Assembly (NCBI GenBank): GCA_003864495.1
Contig: ML133493.1
Location: 813,820 to 877,819 of the forward strand
Length of the DNA: 64,000 nt
Direction: 5' to 3'
Source of the DNA: Nemopilema nomurai
Taxonomy: Eukaryota; Cnidaria; Scyphozoa; Rhizostomeae; Rhizostomatidae
Numbering within the stretch: position 1 is the stretch's first letter; each line of letters starts with the position of its first letter. The notes below the pieces were generated by a model. The model searched no databases and was not told where the DNA came from. It saw only the letters and a program-made list of their open reading frames with translations. The translations under genes and the position numbers were made by a program. Below are positions 53,001 to 63,628 of the stretch, piece after piece.

Positions 53001-56000
53001 TATAATTCACGATTGATTGTCTCTCTCAGCAACTCACACTTTCTAGATGAGGCCTCGATTTTCATCTGCTGTCTTTTAAGATTCACTAAAAGCTGAAAGG
53101 ATATATAATAAAAGTCTAGTCAATGAACTTTCAAGACCTATTTAGCATTTGAAGTTGCAGCAAAAGCTCGTCACGTGATGAAACTTACAGATCTCATTCA
53201 TATCAATATGTTTAGCTCGCTAGGTCAATTTTCAGAGGAATAAGGCCACGTCTAAAGATCTGTAACTGCAGGAAACACAACAGCGACCGACAATCCTTCA
53301 TTCGAAACAGCAGACTTAAATCTGCATCAAACGGGTGGAAAGCACGCACCTAAACCAGGCAGAGTCGTGGAAGGTTGGCAAGGTGATACATGGAAACGTG
53401 TGTTGCGATACGTAAAAACCTGCTTTTAGAAGGTTTTTGAAAGTACTACTCTTAACTTTCTAGAATTGTCAAGACATATTCTGGAGGTAGAATATACTAT
53501 TAATGCTAGGCAAATAACCAGCATATCCCATGATTCACAAGGTGCTTCGTATCCTAATCCTAGCAGAGCTGATTTATGAATGTATGGCAACTCATCTGCC
53601 GAATGAAAACAGTTTAAGAGGTAGGTACTTTTGAGCCTCTTTCTTTTTGTGTCGAGAAGGGTTGGTAAAAGGACAGCAGAAGGGTTGATTGTGGTGAAAG
53701 GGGTTGATAAAGGGACAGCAGAAGGGTTGATTGTGGTGAAAAGGGTTGGTAAAAGGACCGCAGAAAGGTTGATTGTGGTGAAAAGGGTTGGTAAAAGGAC
53801 AGCAGAAGGGTTGATTGTGGTGAAAGGGGTTGATAAAGGGACAGCAGAAGGGTTGATTGTGGTGAAAAGGGTTGGTAAAAGGACCGCAGAAAGGTTGATT
53901 GTGGTGAAAAGGGTTGGTAAAAGGACAGCAGAAGGGTTGATTGTGGTGAAAGGGGTTGATAAAGGGACAGCAGAAGGGTTGATTGTGGTGAAAGGGTTGG
54001 TAAAAGGACCAGAAGGTTGATTGTGGTGAAAGGGTTGGTAAAAGGACAGCAGAAGGGTTGATTGAGGTGAAAGGGTTGATAAAGGGACAGCAGAAGGGTT
54101 GATTGTGGTGAAAGGGTTGGTAAAAGGACCGCAGAAAGGTTGATTGTGGTGAAAGGGTTGGTAAAAGGACAGCAGAAGGGTTGATTGAGGTGAAAGGGTT
54201 GATAAAGGACAGCAGAAGGGTTGATTGAGGTGAAAGGGGTTGGTAAAGAACAGCAGAAGGGTTGATTGTGGTGAAAGGGTTGGTAAAAGGACAGCAGAAA
54301 GGGTTGATTGTGGTGAAAAGGGTTGATAAAGGACAGCAGAAGGGTTGGTTGTGGTGAAAGGGGTTGGTAAAGGACAGCAGAAGGGTTGATTGTGGTGAAA
54401 GGGTTGGTAAAAGGACCGCAGAAAGGTTGATTGTGGTGAAAAGGGTTGGTAAAAGGACAGCAGAAGGGTTGATTGAGGTGAAAGGGGTTGATAAAGGGAC
54501 AGCAGAAGGGTTGATCGAGGTGAAAGGGGTTGGTAAAAGAACAGCAGAAGGGTTGATTGTGGTGAAAGGGGTTGGTAAAAGGACAGCAGAAGGGTTGATT
54601 GTGGTGAAAAGGGTTGATAAAGGGACAGCAGAAGGGTTGGTTGTGGTGAAAGGGGTTGGTAAAAGGACAGCAGAAGGGTTGATTGTGGTGAAAGGGGTTG
54701 ATAAAGGGACAGCAGAAGGGTTGATTGTGGTGAAAAGGGTTGGTAAAAGGACAGCAGAAGGGTTGATTGTGGTGAAAGGGGTTGATAAAGGGACAGCAGA
54801 AGGGTTGATTGTGGTGAAAAGGGTTGGTAAAAGGACCGCAGAAAGGTTGATTGTGGTGAAAAGGGTTGGTAAAAGGACAGCAGAAGGGTTGATTGAGGTG
54901 AAAGGGGTTGATAAAGGGACAGCAGAAGGGTTGATTGAGGTGAAAGGGGTTGGTAAAAGAACAGCAGAAGGGTTGATTGTGGTGAAAGGGGTTGGTAAAA
55001 GGACAGCAGAAGGGTTGATTGTGGTGAAAAGGGTTGATAAAGGGACAGCAGAAGGGTTGGTTGTGGTGAAAGGGGTTGGTAAAAGGACAGCAGAAGGGTT
55101 GATTGTGGTGAACGGGGTTGGTAAAAGGACATCAGAAGGGTTGGTTGTGGCGAAAGGGGTTGGTAAAAGGACAGCAGAAGGGATGATTGCAAAATGCATC
55201 TTCATTCCGTCAAACTAAGGATTCCCGGTGATCCGAGGTAAGTATAAGGTGCGCCACTAGCATTGCTGATTGTGTTGATTTTGATGTGCATAGGATATTA
55301 GACACTTATGGTATATTTCCTGCAATTGGCTTCCAGGTGCTCATGGAAATAGAAATTCAATTGTACTTTGCCAAAAGAATCATAATATGAGAATTTGTGT
55401 CGCGGTGTATATATCGCTATCTGTCTTTACATTTCAACAAGGTGGAGATTGACCTTCTGCAATTTCCAGGAAAAGGAGGTAAATTGTCCTCACAATGCCT
55501 CACTGTTTTATTGGCTATTTAAACGTGGTTACTGTAAGATCACTTGTGCAACCTTGTCGGAGAATATAAAATAAACATCATTTGACGACCTTTTACTTCC
55601 TTTCAAATTAACAAAGCTGCCATGAACAGTTTGAACCATCATTTTTCAATGCCCAAAATATTTTCTTCTTACAGAGAAGATCAAGCTCAAAATATTTGCA
55701 CCAAACAACCTGAAGGAATTTGGAGCCCTTGTAAGTTTACAATTTAAAAGATTACATTGACAAAACGTTCTGACTCAGATGCAAGCACAATATTAGATGC
55801 AGGATCACGAAGCAAAACAATCACGATTATAATGATTTCAGAGCTGATTACCTGGCGAAGTGATGGAGCAAAACAATCAAAGATGTTCGTAATCCTCCGC
55901 AGAAGGGAATCCAAAACATAACGGTTATAAGGGTTTTGAAAAGAGCATGCATTTTCAAAGATGCAAAAATGCTTTTCCAAAGGTAGTTTACATAACATGT

Positions 56001-59000
56001 TCAAGTGTGCTTCCAAGGTTTTGCGCCTTCGATGCTTAGGAAGCTAAATTAGGTTGTGGCCTCAGCTTCACCAATTATTCATTAAACGCTTCATTTAAAA
56101 CACAATGTTTGGTTGTGTGCTTACTTGGTAATACTGATAAAAGAAAATAATGCCCAGGCTTGGTTAGCATGGGGCATATCTCTTATTTTCTAAAACTCTT
56201 GTCCTCTTCCACTATAAAGGATTAAATCTTTTCACATTGTCAGGAGATGGTAAGCTTTTTAAGCAGCAAAATATAACTTTATAAATAAATACCTGCTCTA
56301 GAATAAGCTCCTTTTTACCAGCCACAGTCTCCATAATTGATAATTCTTGCAAGTATCTTTGCATGTGAACCAAGACAGGAATTTGATCAAGTAATGACTC
56401 ATTCAAATACTTCCTCAACTGAAAAATGTATAAAAAATATTTCAAACAGGCATAAAAATGAGATTTCGGATTGGGTAAACTGGGTCCAGGTCTTCATATT
56501 GATTACTAATAAAATTCCATCTTTTTAGAGCTGAATTCACGGTTTTGACAGTAAGTAGTTGGGCTCTTTGCACAACAGTATCAAGTATTTAATCAACAGA
56601 GAAAGGTGGTAAGAAACGTTACTCTATCGGTTCAAAAGTAAGACTCTCCTTGCAGCAAGGTTTTTATAGGGTAAACAGCAAGTGAATTCTTTCTATGTTA
56701 TAAGTTAGCATCATTCAACAGAAGAACAGAATTAAACCCAAAGCAAACTCAATTTACAACTCAATGCAAACATATAGCGCAGTCAAACTTTGAAATTGCA
56801 AACTGTTCATGCCTTGAGCACTTGGCTTTTCCTATAATTTGTAAATTCGTATTTTCTTGCAGCATCTGAGTTCAAAAGTAGGTGGTATAGAGTCAACCAA
56901 ACCTTGAAAAGAAGGCAAAAAGCCATGTCAATTGCTGTCATTTGGAGGTTGATCAAATTAAATAACAGAACATAACGTAACATATAACATAACATAACAT
57001 AACATAACATAACATAACGTAACAAAACATAACATAACATAACATAAGCCTTTTGTAAAACTGCCGTCTGCCTCACCTGTCCTTCCAACTTTGGTAAAAT
57101 AAAGCTATCCGAAGATTTTACATCTTTCCATTCTCTGTCCACATAAACCTGCGACTTTCCTTCAATAGACAATGGAATAACAAACTAGAGAATACATTCT
57201 AGGGGAAAAACAGTGTAACATGCCTTCTAAATTTATGAACAAGTGATATGCGGTACAAAACTTCACACTTGCTAGAAAAAGCGGAACTAGTTTTCGCATA
57301 CTTAAAAGTACTTTTTTCGTCCGACACTCTTTTTTTCAATAGAGTATCGTTCAAAATGAACAGTAAACATATGCATCTAAGTAATGAGCTTGCAAGAAAT
57401 AGAATAGCCGGTTAAAGCTTTTTGTATTCATAATCGAGGAATAAGTATATAAGCTGTTCATAGTTTAAAAGATTTCGAAAGTCCTTCATAGCACCATCGA
57501 AGTAGATAAGGATCAGTTAATGTCAGCGACAAGCATTGGGCTGCTAATGACACCTCGTGAGGTCAGAGCGTATATGACTAAACTTGATTTGATTGATATA
57601 ATCCTTATACAACTTGGATACTTTCGCGCTAAGAGCATACCAACCACTGTCAGTTGTACGCCGCCAAGGCGAAATATCAAGCACGTGGACAAGAAGGCAT
57701 GGGACATCTGTAGAATAAAGAATCGGCATTTGTCGAAAAAGCTCGTCAAAGACGGAAATGGCATTATGAATAGGTAGAATGACTTTCTATTTAGCATCGT
57801 CATGTTGCCTCCTCCACATCGACATTTACAACAACTTCTGTTGCGCCTTGTTACGCCTCTTCAGACGTCAGATGCTCAGCTAATTGCGGAACGTAAGACA
57901 TTGCATGCAATAAGCAGCACACTGAAACTTAAGTTCGGGGACCAGAAACGCGATAAAGAGATGTGATAAAAAAGAAAACTGCTTCTTGATAAAATTCAAA
58001 AGCATCGATTTTGCTAGCACGTTTTCAAAGAGGAAAAGCCTTCGTTATTCATTTAGAAATAGAAGCGCAATGGGATTAAACATAAAAGTACGTAAGCCTG
58101 GCTACAAAATCCCTGAGAATGGACGAATCTGCCAGTGACTACTGTGGCGGTGTAGGTAGTACTTTTACACATTTTGCTAGGTTGAAGAAGAATACTCGGT
58201 TGGGATACCCTGTGCTTCGGTAGATTAAAGAGACGTACCATGTGTGTTAAGCAGTCGCGTGACGACACTCAATGGTAAGCTGAAAGGAAACAACCAAACT
58301 GTTTTGACACAAATTGAGCACCGACATTGGAATTACAGTACTCGTAGTTCTCGCAAAGGAATTTGATCGAAAAAAGAACCAAAACTTTTTGGCGTTCAGA
58401 GCTTCTGGTGGAAGCAAGCTGTCTGAGCAAAATCAAAAATACAGAATAACAATGATTTACCCAAAATTTAAGGAGTAATATATTCTCAAGGATAAAATGA
58501 TAGAAATTATAACAATACAAAAACAAGAAATTCATTCTTGAGTACACCAAGTAGGTGATAATGCCTCATGTTTCCTCGCAGTCATTTGAAGAGTGGGAAC
58601 AAATTTGGTAGACAGAAAGCTTTTTTATTCAGCTAAGGAGAAGCAAGCATTGAAGATTATAAATCTAGTGGGCCATTATAATACTTTTAATAGGTTAGAA
58701 CTGCAAAGAATAAAAAAGTTAGCATTTCATAAAAAAATTTTACAAAGGAAAAAACTAATTTTTTTGGACAAAAACTTGCCTGGGGAAACGCTTAAGCCTA
58801 AATTCAAGACATAGAATTACAGAAGACCTTGGAATGTCTGGATATATGTTGAGAATTTGCTTTCGGTAAATTATAATTTGGTTGCAGAACACGAGCAAAG
58901 ACTAGCATGCTTGGTGGACTATTGAAAATTGAGGAAATGATTCGCTAGTGTTTAGATGCATTTGCAAAAAAAAACGAGTTTGAATTATATTGTCTTACCT

Positions 59001-62000
59001 TTCTAAGTGATCCGTTATGTATCTCAAGACAGATAATGCTTTAAAACTCAAATCAACAGCAACCTTTTTGCATTGAGATTCCAGTTCCTGCAAAACATTT
59101 CATCGATAATAGAAGCAAACATGTAGCTGCAAACCTTAAATGATATAAAAATCATACATTTAACAAAGACTGAGAACGCTAGAAGGTATTCTCAGTCTTT
59201 AAGTATTCTCAATCAATTCATTACCAAATTCTTAATAGAGATGCTTAACATTAAAAAGCAGTTTAAAAACGCATTCAAAGATTTCTTGAGCAAAGAATCC
59301 AAGCTTTTCTTTCTACATTCTTTTCTTTGCCGTGTCAGGCATTTGTCATTAGTCAAGATTAATTGATGATTCAAACCCATCATGGCATCGGTATATGCAC
59401 AAATCTACGCAATTCATTTAGAGAAAACAGTCAGATAAATAATAGCCAGATAAACCGGATTTGTGATAAAGTAATGACAATAGCTCAAGATGGTTAAACA
59501 GGAGCTTTTTGAAATCTTTTAGTTAAAGATAAAACAATTACGTATCATAAGAAAACATTTTCATCAAACATGTAACGACATGAATCCATTTTACATGGAG
59601 GAAATGTTTTTCATTAATGATTCGCCATTTCACTAAAGAAACTTAAAGGAGAGCGAAGTCACATTCCAAAATATACGGATCTAATATCGTATCATACAGG
59701 CTCAGCTCCAGTGAAAGTAAAATACTCCCCAACTTTACAAATATTTGAGAAAAAGTAGCATAATTTAAATCGTTCAGAATTGTACTTGTGACCTTTGCAA
59801 GGGACACGTATAAAGAATAAATTAAACTTGATTTACATCATATTAAACATTGATAATCCACATTAAATGACCCCAACAAGGGTAGTGTATGCATAGCCAG
59901 GAATTGTACCAGCATTAAATAAAGAATGAAAAAATTCGAAATGGTTTGAAAATGCGATGCTCTGAAATGGTTATCAGCTTAACTATTATACAAACCACAA
60001 AACTTCAGATGTTGGGACCAAAACATTTCATGAACTAAGATTTTCTTTGCAGGGTAACTGATAGAAAAGGAAGGAACTGGACATTATTCACTTCTCCGTT
60101 CACATTAAAACTTCAGAAGGCAACAAACCGCTTTGAGGGGTATAGTGCTCTCGGTTCTTTCATTGCTTGATGCTGGCGCTTCCTCTTTCACCTCCGCTCT
60201 GGAAATTAAAAAGAGAACCATGAAAGCAATAGGCCATACACTGTTTGGCGTGGTATTGACTAAAGCTTTGAGATGTGAGAGTGAGGAAAATTCTGCGTCT
60301 TTTTCATTTATTTCCGCGTTAGTTCTAATTGGCACGTGAATTATTTACTGGTGTTAGTGATAATTTCTCCATACTGCGAGAGGTATCTGACGGAGATGAA
60401 ATCCAAGTTGCACAATCGGAAATGTTACCTTACAATAATCTGGGTTATTTTTCGGCAGCAGTAGTCCAACAGATCAATCACTGCTTCTCCTGCGCATTCG
60501 CACGGCTCCTACAAAAACACTGGCATTAGGGTGGTATAATAAAAGAAACTAGATAAATAAAATTAACGAAATTAGAGGAATGCAAACATTGAAATTCGAG
60601 GGATACAAACAAGAAATTAGAGGGATACAAACAAACAAATTAGAGGGATACAAACGTATAAATTTGAGGATATAAACAAAGGACTTGCTAGCTGAAATCC
60701 ATCTTGCGATATTTGGGTAGAAAAAATTGCTTTCTACTTCGGAGGAACAGTGTTGCTTTATATCTATTTTTCTTCATAAAGAGCATTAACGTTGAATGGA
60801 AAGATTTGAAAGATATGTTGGAGGTAGAGACACCATGTGGTCTCAATTTTGGCGGAAATTCACTTGAAATGTCAGCATGACATTGTAGCTAATAAGGGAT
60901 TCTACCACAACACAACCAAGAGCTCCAACACTTTGCTCCCTTTCAACTAGTATTTTTAAACTTTCTAAACAGACATGTTCATTTGATACAAAGAAGCTAG
61001 ATGCTGAAATGCTGTCGTCTTGGCTGACTAATGCTTCTAATTTTGCAAAAAAAATTCGAATGAAACGTATGAATTTTGAAATGCCTGAGCGATGAAATAT
61101 TTCGCCTTTTGAAAGGGATTTACGCTACTATTGATAGTTGCTTAGATTGATACTAACAAATGGGAAGTGAAGAGCCTTCAGAGCTGATTTGGAACAGATG
61201 CTTAGGTTAAAAATGCTGACATACAAATCTTAAGCTTAACAAATACCTGCTAGGCTCTTCCCCTTCTTCCAGAAGAAGGGATGACTTTTCAAATTTGGAA
61301 ATACATGGAGCTACTTCCGACTATCACAACGAGCTGAATTTTACTGTCAGTTTCAGATTCAATGAATTAAAATCATAAAATCTCATCTTTGCCATCAGTA
61401 CAAATTTCATACTATACATGTCACAACTCTTAAGTTCAGAGACATTCTTTTCTGGCTGTTCAGAAGTTATGCACCAAATACCTAAAGACTTCTCCTTTAC
61501 TCTGAAAATACTATCAACTTACTTCTTTGTTAAATGATAATGCTTGGTTACCTAGCTTCCCGTATTTCAACTAAATTTAATTAATGCAACATGTTTGAAA
61601 ACAGAGCATAAATAATTACCTTGTGGTATAACAGTGTTTCCAGTAAACTCAGCACAGTCGCTTCATGAAAAAACTGCAATATGAAACTCCAAAACATTGC
61701 CTACACACTTGTTTTAAACCAGCCCCATATTTACACATTGGTTTACAAACCTAAACTTGGTAAAGGGCCATGATTACACTATCAACTAAATTCTTAATTG
61801 TACAACAAAACAAACTTCTGCCAAATGTTATACCAGTAAATGGAGGTTTGCTTAGCATGCATTATCATAAAACTAGGCATAAGTATCAAGTATAAAATTA
61901 GGATCCTAAAGTCCCTCTGTTCAGACAATAAAACAATAGAAGTATAAGAAGAAGAATATATCTTTGTTGAAGAGCAGTAGCACAAGTTAGTATTTATGCC

Positions 62001-63628
62001 ATTTCTATAAATCTTATATATTAACAATCAACCACTAACAAACATTCATCATTACAATGATGATCTATTAAATGGCATAGCAATTAATACAAGTAAATTT
62101 GAAATAAGCAATAATGGCTATGGCAAAAATTAGTCCTAAAGAAATCCATTCACCCAGTTTTTATAACTATGTTCTTTACAAATACTTCAGGTGTTCTTGT
62201 AATGTCAAACAAATAAATTACTTTTATCCACCCTTAGATAAACATATATTCTGCAATCAACTGTATAAAAAGTTACAAAATTGAAAGTATACGTACAGCC
62301 ATGTAGATAGGAAGTGATGAATTTTGTCCTATATCCATTTCAAGGAGCAAAGGAAACACTTTGTTTTGCCATAACTCAGTAGATAATAAATCATATATGA
62401 CCATCAAAATCTGAGGTAAGAAAAATGAATATTAAATTCAAATGTGTCTACTTCACAACTGCCTTTTGTTGGTTTCATTCTATCTTTTGACGATTTACAT
62501 TTTGCATTTCCAAAATTTGCTTAACAAATACAGAAAGTCCACCTCTTGTTGATATTCAAGCAAAACTGAATTTAGCAACAAAATGCTAAATAGTCTTTGG
62601 CCCAGAATAGCCTCCTTGGCAAACAGTTAGCAATTTGAATATACTGATCAAGAGAATAAACAATACACTACTTTATTGTATGAAACAAATCCTTCTGGAA
62701 TGAATTCATCAACATTTGTAGATGCACTCAGAATTGCCTGTTGAAAAAAGAGCAGCAATAAAATGAAGACTGTTACCTTCAAAGAATGTAACAAATTACC
62801 AGGCTAGATTAAGTAAGGTCAAAAGAACAAATTACACAAGGTCTACTGTTATCTGTAATCTATCTTACATAATTATTGAAACTATGACAGGGACTTAAAA
62901 GACAACCATTTCTTGCATTTCTTCAGCTAAAATATGCTACCTATTAGGTAGAGCAGTGAAAGTAAATATAAAACAAGAAAAGGTACAAGAAGACAGAAAT
63001 TGCCTGGTAAAGAATTATGTTAGTCCTGGGTGTACACACATAAACCCTTGTAAATATTGACAGAAAAAGATTAGATGCTAAAAAAGAAATTTTGAAACCT
63101 TCTGGCATTATAGATTGTTCACAAAACAAGAATAAAACTACAAAATGTAAAATATTTTAAAAACAGCAGCATATGATATAATCCTGAGTGCTATCCACTG
63201 ATGTTTTCACTGTTCTTGTGCTGTGAAAATTCCAGTTTTCATACCAAATAACTTGATCCTTCAACTAACAGATTACATGAAATTTCAGAGAAATTACAGT
63301 AACATGTATGTGGTTGCAATGAACAATGCATTCAGTGAATAAAAAATTTCTGGCTTGATGAACTGGCTAAAAAATCTTGACAAATTAGAAGATTCTAGAA
63401 AACCTGCATATTCAGCTTTTCAAGATATTCATGTTGCAGCCTCCATCTAAAAATCAGAAATACTTATATTCAGAAGTTTAATTTAAAGTTCAATTACAAT
63501 AACAAAATTTAACACATTGTGAATAAGAATTATAGTCAACCATTTCACACCTCCGACTGGCTGAACATATTAAAAAAAACTCTAGGTATTTCATTTGGCA
63601 AAACATGAAACTGTGAAAGAACATACAT
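23021..63628 (-). CDS. ZMYND10: ZMYND10, zinc finger MYND-type dynein-arm assembly factor (16 exons)
   Basis: Cytoplasmic co-chaperone needed to preassemble axonemal inner and outer dynein arms; loss causes primary ciliary dyskinesia in humans. Exons: 63549-63628, 63404-63446, 62672-62737, 62297-62410, 61620-61673, 60429-60508, 60129-60198, 58999-59087, 58239-58279, 57660-57707, 57077-57159, 56813-56902, 56293-56418, 49799-49920, 25527-25652, 23021-23081. All phases close into 430 residues, against about 440 in human. Conserved stretches include [61 protein letters not shown] and [15 protein letters not shown], then a C-terminal MYND finger with all eight ligands (C389, C392, C400, C403, C409, C413, H421, C425). 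The start ATG follows an in-frame TAA directly. Introns 13 (6.4 kb) and 14 (24.1 kb) are unusually long; intron 14 hosts a UGT gene on the other strand. Confidence 0.93.
23226..23295. repeat. 31-bp direct repeat, just over 2 copies
   Basis: AAGCATACTTTGGTTCACAT plus eleven further bases is repeated exactly (23226-23256 and 23257-23287), followed by the first 8 bases of a third copy. It lies in intron 15 of ZMYND10, close to the last exon. Confidence 0.85.
24620..24787 (-). other. Candidate membrane-anchor exon inside ZMYND10 intron 15 (unrecognised)
   Basis: A minus-strand frame between an acceptor-like GTGAAAG|G and a donor-like TTG|GTAAAG encodes a hydrophobic segment ([16 protein letters not shown]) followed by a charged, possibly helical stretch ([16 protein letters not shown]). 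It looks like a type II or III signal anchor with a coil, but I do not recognise the family and found no partner exons. It may be chance, a decayed gene or a first exon of a nested gene. Confidence 0.2.
25527..25652 (-). CDS. ZMYND10: ZMYND10 exon 15: first part of MYND zinc finger
   Basis: The exon starts after TTCCTTCAAG and ends at a perfect CG|GTAAGT donor. It completes the codon split at exon 14 and encodes [17 protein letters not shown] and the finger core [12 protein letters not shown], nearly identical to the [12 protein letters not shown] of vertebrate ZMYND10. It carries the first five cysteine ligands. A 140-codon plus-strand frame at 25252-25674 is its antisense shadow. Its nearest upstream coding exon is 24 kb away. 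Confidence 0.94.
32520..33135. repeat. 38-bp minisatellite, about 16 copies
   Basis: Units with the core AAAGTCACTAGACAAG and TTCATCTTCACAAAG repeat at a 38-base period. A distinctive variant unit (CTAAGTTCATCTTCACAAGG onward to TGAGTCAAATTC) occurs once near each end, at 32529-32574 and 33057-33102. The array is in intron 14 of ZMYND10. It has no unique spacers, so it is not a CRISPR array. Confidence 0.95.
36024..36130. repeat. 22-bp tandem repeat, about 4.5 copies
   Basis: AGCAGTTTTGGCAAAGGGCG followed by AT or AA repeats with alternating last base, ending in a degenerate copy. The AT/AA alternation suggests the array grew in pairs. Overlapping open frames on both strands here (about 130-150 codons) are by-products of the repeat. 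Located in intron 14 of ZMYND10. Confidence 0.9.
40203..40210 (+). promoter_or_regulatory. Candidate TATA box for nested UGT
   Basis: TATAAAAG lies 213 bases upstream of the UGT start codon, in the right orientation, which would leave a 5' leader of roughly 190 bases without an intron. The motif is common in AT-rich DNA, so this rests mainly on position. Confidence 0.4.
40423..42126 (+). CDS. UDP-glycosyltransferase (GT1 family), single exon, nested in ZMYND10 intron
   Basis: A 567-residue ER-membrane glycosyltransferase that would transfer a sugar from a UDP-sugar to small lipophilic acceptors. Residues 1-25 form a signal peptide ending VIPVLG. The N-domain has the catalytic His (His38, in PSHYNQL) and Asp (Asp139, in VISDTAF). 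The C-domain carries the UGT signature from Trp406 ([11 protein letters not shown]) through His424 (VAHCG) to [10 protein letters not shown]. Residues about 536-559 are a C-terminal membrane anchor with a short basic tail QSRHRKT, so the catalytic part faces the ER lumen. Two oddities: Glu448 replaces the usual Asp of the sugar-binding Asp-Gln pair, and a cysteine-rich insertion (about residues 345-395) sits just before the signature and makes the protein longer than the usual 520-530. The frame is intact. The sugar donor and acceptor cannot be told from sequence. Confidence 0.95.
   Translation: MMPIRLMKGQCWILVLASVVIPVLGEKVLLLPFPWPSHYNQLEKIGAELTKRGHDATMLVPSTEGFGRNALLKSAVYKVPMLKNNTFVSIAEKRLETATGFGVNWLVEYVTLLEKFGRALLEDHGIMKLAQQADIVISDTAFLVAPIFAHHHKLPLVFLSPFGHLPGCMADTLGNIENPALVPTFVATSLFEGIGLPQRMNFLQRSFNFLANIISKVLRDLITVPILQPLTKQYSSKSLLKLWSEVPLVLIPMDYALEYPRPELPHVKMIGPLTPKDYKSPIPMQFRRIIHEARKGVVVVSFGITNKLHSKHAMHILEALMALEYTVIWKYDTTKLERMIREQSFPKHPVQQNKAFCENGLRDCRSCKNDSRRAASNASCAITCTLVPCKPSSFLKVGDNVYVFDWIPQQHIVQHHKAKLLVAHCGLNGLYEALYHDTKVLCVPLFGEQFDLAGRIVSRKVGKAMKIEELNKESLLTAVHELLQDDVYAENVRKVSRRLRRSKVSPSEKAAYWIEYVLEEKGDMNFLKIPEMPYYQYFLLDIISFWGTVIAVSSWLLITMQSRHRKT
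42661..42697. repeat. 19-bp direct duplication
   Basis: TTTTGCAAAATACAAGCC occurs twice in immediate succession downstream of the UGT, just before its candidate polyadenylation signal. Confidence 0.8.
42703..42708 (+). terminator. Candidate polyadenylation signal of UGT
   Basis: AATAAA lies 577 bases past the UGT stop codon on the coding strand. A second AATAAA at 42997-43002 is an alternative. Either would end the nested transcript well inside the host intron. Confidence 0.4.
43578..44460. repeat. 23-bp minisatellite, about 38 copies
   Basis: Units of TATAATCAATCATACCCCTC plus TAG repeat for nearly 900 bases. Variants (CCCCACTAG, CCTCAATTA, AATCGTACC) recur in runs, which shows block duplication inside the array. 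The array lies in intron 14 of ZMYND10, about 1.5 kb downstream of the nested UGT. Confidence 0.97.
49799..49920 (-). CDS. ZMYND10: ZMYND10 exon 14 (isolated between two long introns)
   Basis: After CACTGCCAG the exon encodes [20 protein letters not shown] and [13 protein letters not shown], then ends with two bases of a split codon at the donor CA|GTAAGT. It corresponds to the IPEIWERLERENRGKW and FSPSEQDLRLQAR region of human ZMYND10. It is separated by 6.4 kb from exon 13 and by 24 kb from exon 15, so it is easy to miss by gene prediction. Confidence 0.93.
49921..56292. other. ZMYND10 intron 13
   Basis: 6.4 kb of intron between LILEQ and VPAIRE. Its main content is the 42-bp minisatellite (53656-55185). 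Short frames at 51197-51430, 52362-52685 and 55744-56016 resemble nothing known and do not fit the ZMYND10 alignment. Confidence 0.75.
53656..55185. repeat. 42-bp minisatellite with 420-bp higher-order period
   Basis: About 36 units built from GGTTGATTGTGGTGAAAG and GGTTGGTAAAAGGACAGCAG. Because 42 is a multiple of three and the unit lacks stops in several frames, it produces very long open frames: about 590 and 540 codons on the minus strand and about 285 on the plus strand (14-residue unit [14 protein letters not shown]). Units of 40-41 bases around 54000-54360 shift the frame. A run of ten variant units beginning with GACCGCAGAAAGG near 54414 recurs 420 bases later near 54834. The array is wholly inside intron 13 of ZMYND10. 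Confidence 0.96.
56293..63628 (-). CDS. ZMYND10: ZMYND10 exons 1-13 (helical-repeat body)
   Basis: Thirteen short exons (41-126 bases) encode about residues 1-328, the alpha-helical body before the C-terminal linker and MYND finger. They follow the human protein segment by segment, with only the exon 7 linker ([14 protein letters not shown]) being non-conserved, as in vertebrates, where this linker is also variable. Exon 9 is only 41 bases. All introns have GT-AG ends except intron 12, which appears to use GC. The N-terminus is shorter than in vertebrates by roughly nine residues after the V-L-P motif. Confidence 0.9.
56811..56812 (-). other. ZMYND10: Probable GC donor of ZMYND10 intron 12
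   Basis: Exon 12 ends VLK and is followed by GCATGA rather than GT; reading on gives GCA TGA, a stop. Joining at AAG|GC gives VLK-LRKYL, matching human LLK-LRAFL exactly in length. A GT six bases earlier (CAA|GTGCTC) would also be in frame, but deletes the conserved V-L-K. Confidence 0.6.
56967..57049. repeat. ATAAC pentanucleotide microsatellite
   Basis: About sixteen copies of ATAAC with a few GTAAC and AAAAC variants, in the 174-base intron 11 of ZMYND10, of which it makes up nearly half. Confidence 0.93.
59165..59200. other. Perfect 12-bp hairpin in ZMYND10 intron 7
   Basis: AAAGACTGAGAA (59165-59176) and TTCTCAGTCTTT (59189-59200) form a perfect 12-bp stem around a 12-base loop. It sits 78 bases upstream of the exon 8 acceptor in the transcript, within reach of the branch point region. 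The stem is too short for a typical microRNA precursor. Confidence 0.6.
60567..60676. repeat. Degenerate repeat of about 25 bp, 4 copies
   Basis: AAATTAGAGGGATACAAACA-type units repeat about four times with drifting spacing in intron 5 of ZMYND10, immediately upstream of exon 6. Confidence 0.8.

Noticed and set aside
53426..55218. Long open frames on both strands (up to 588 codons) as protein-coding genes
   Set aside because: They are produced by the 42-bp tandem unit, which has no stop in several frames. The peptides are pure repeats, frames overlap on both strands, and the array is inside a ZMYND10 intron.
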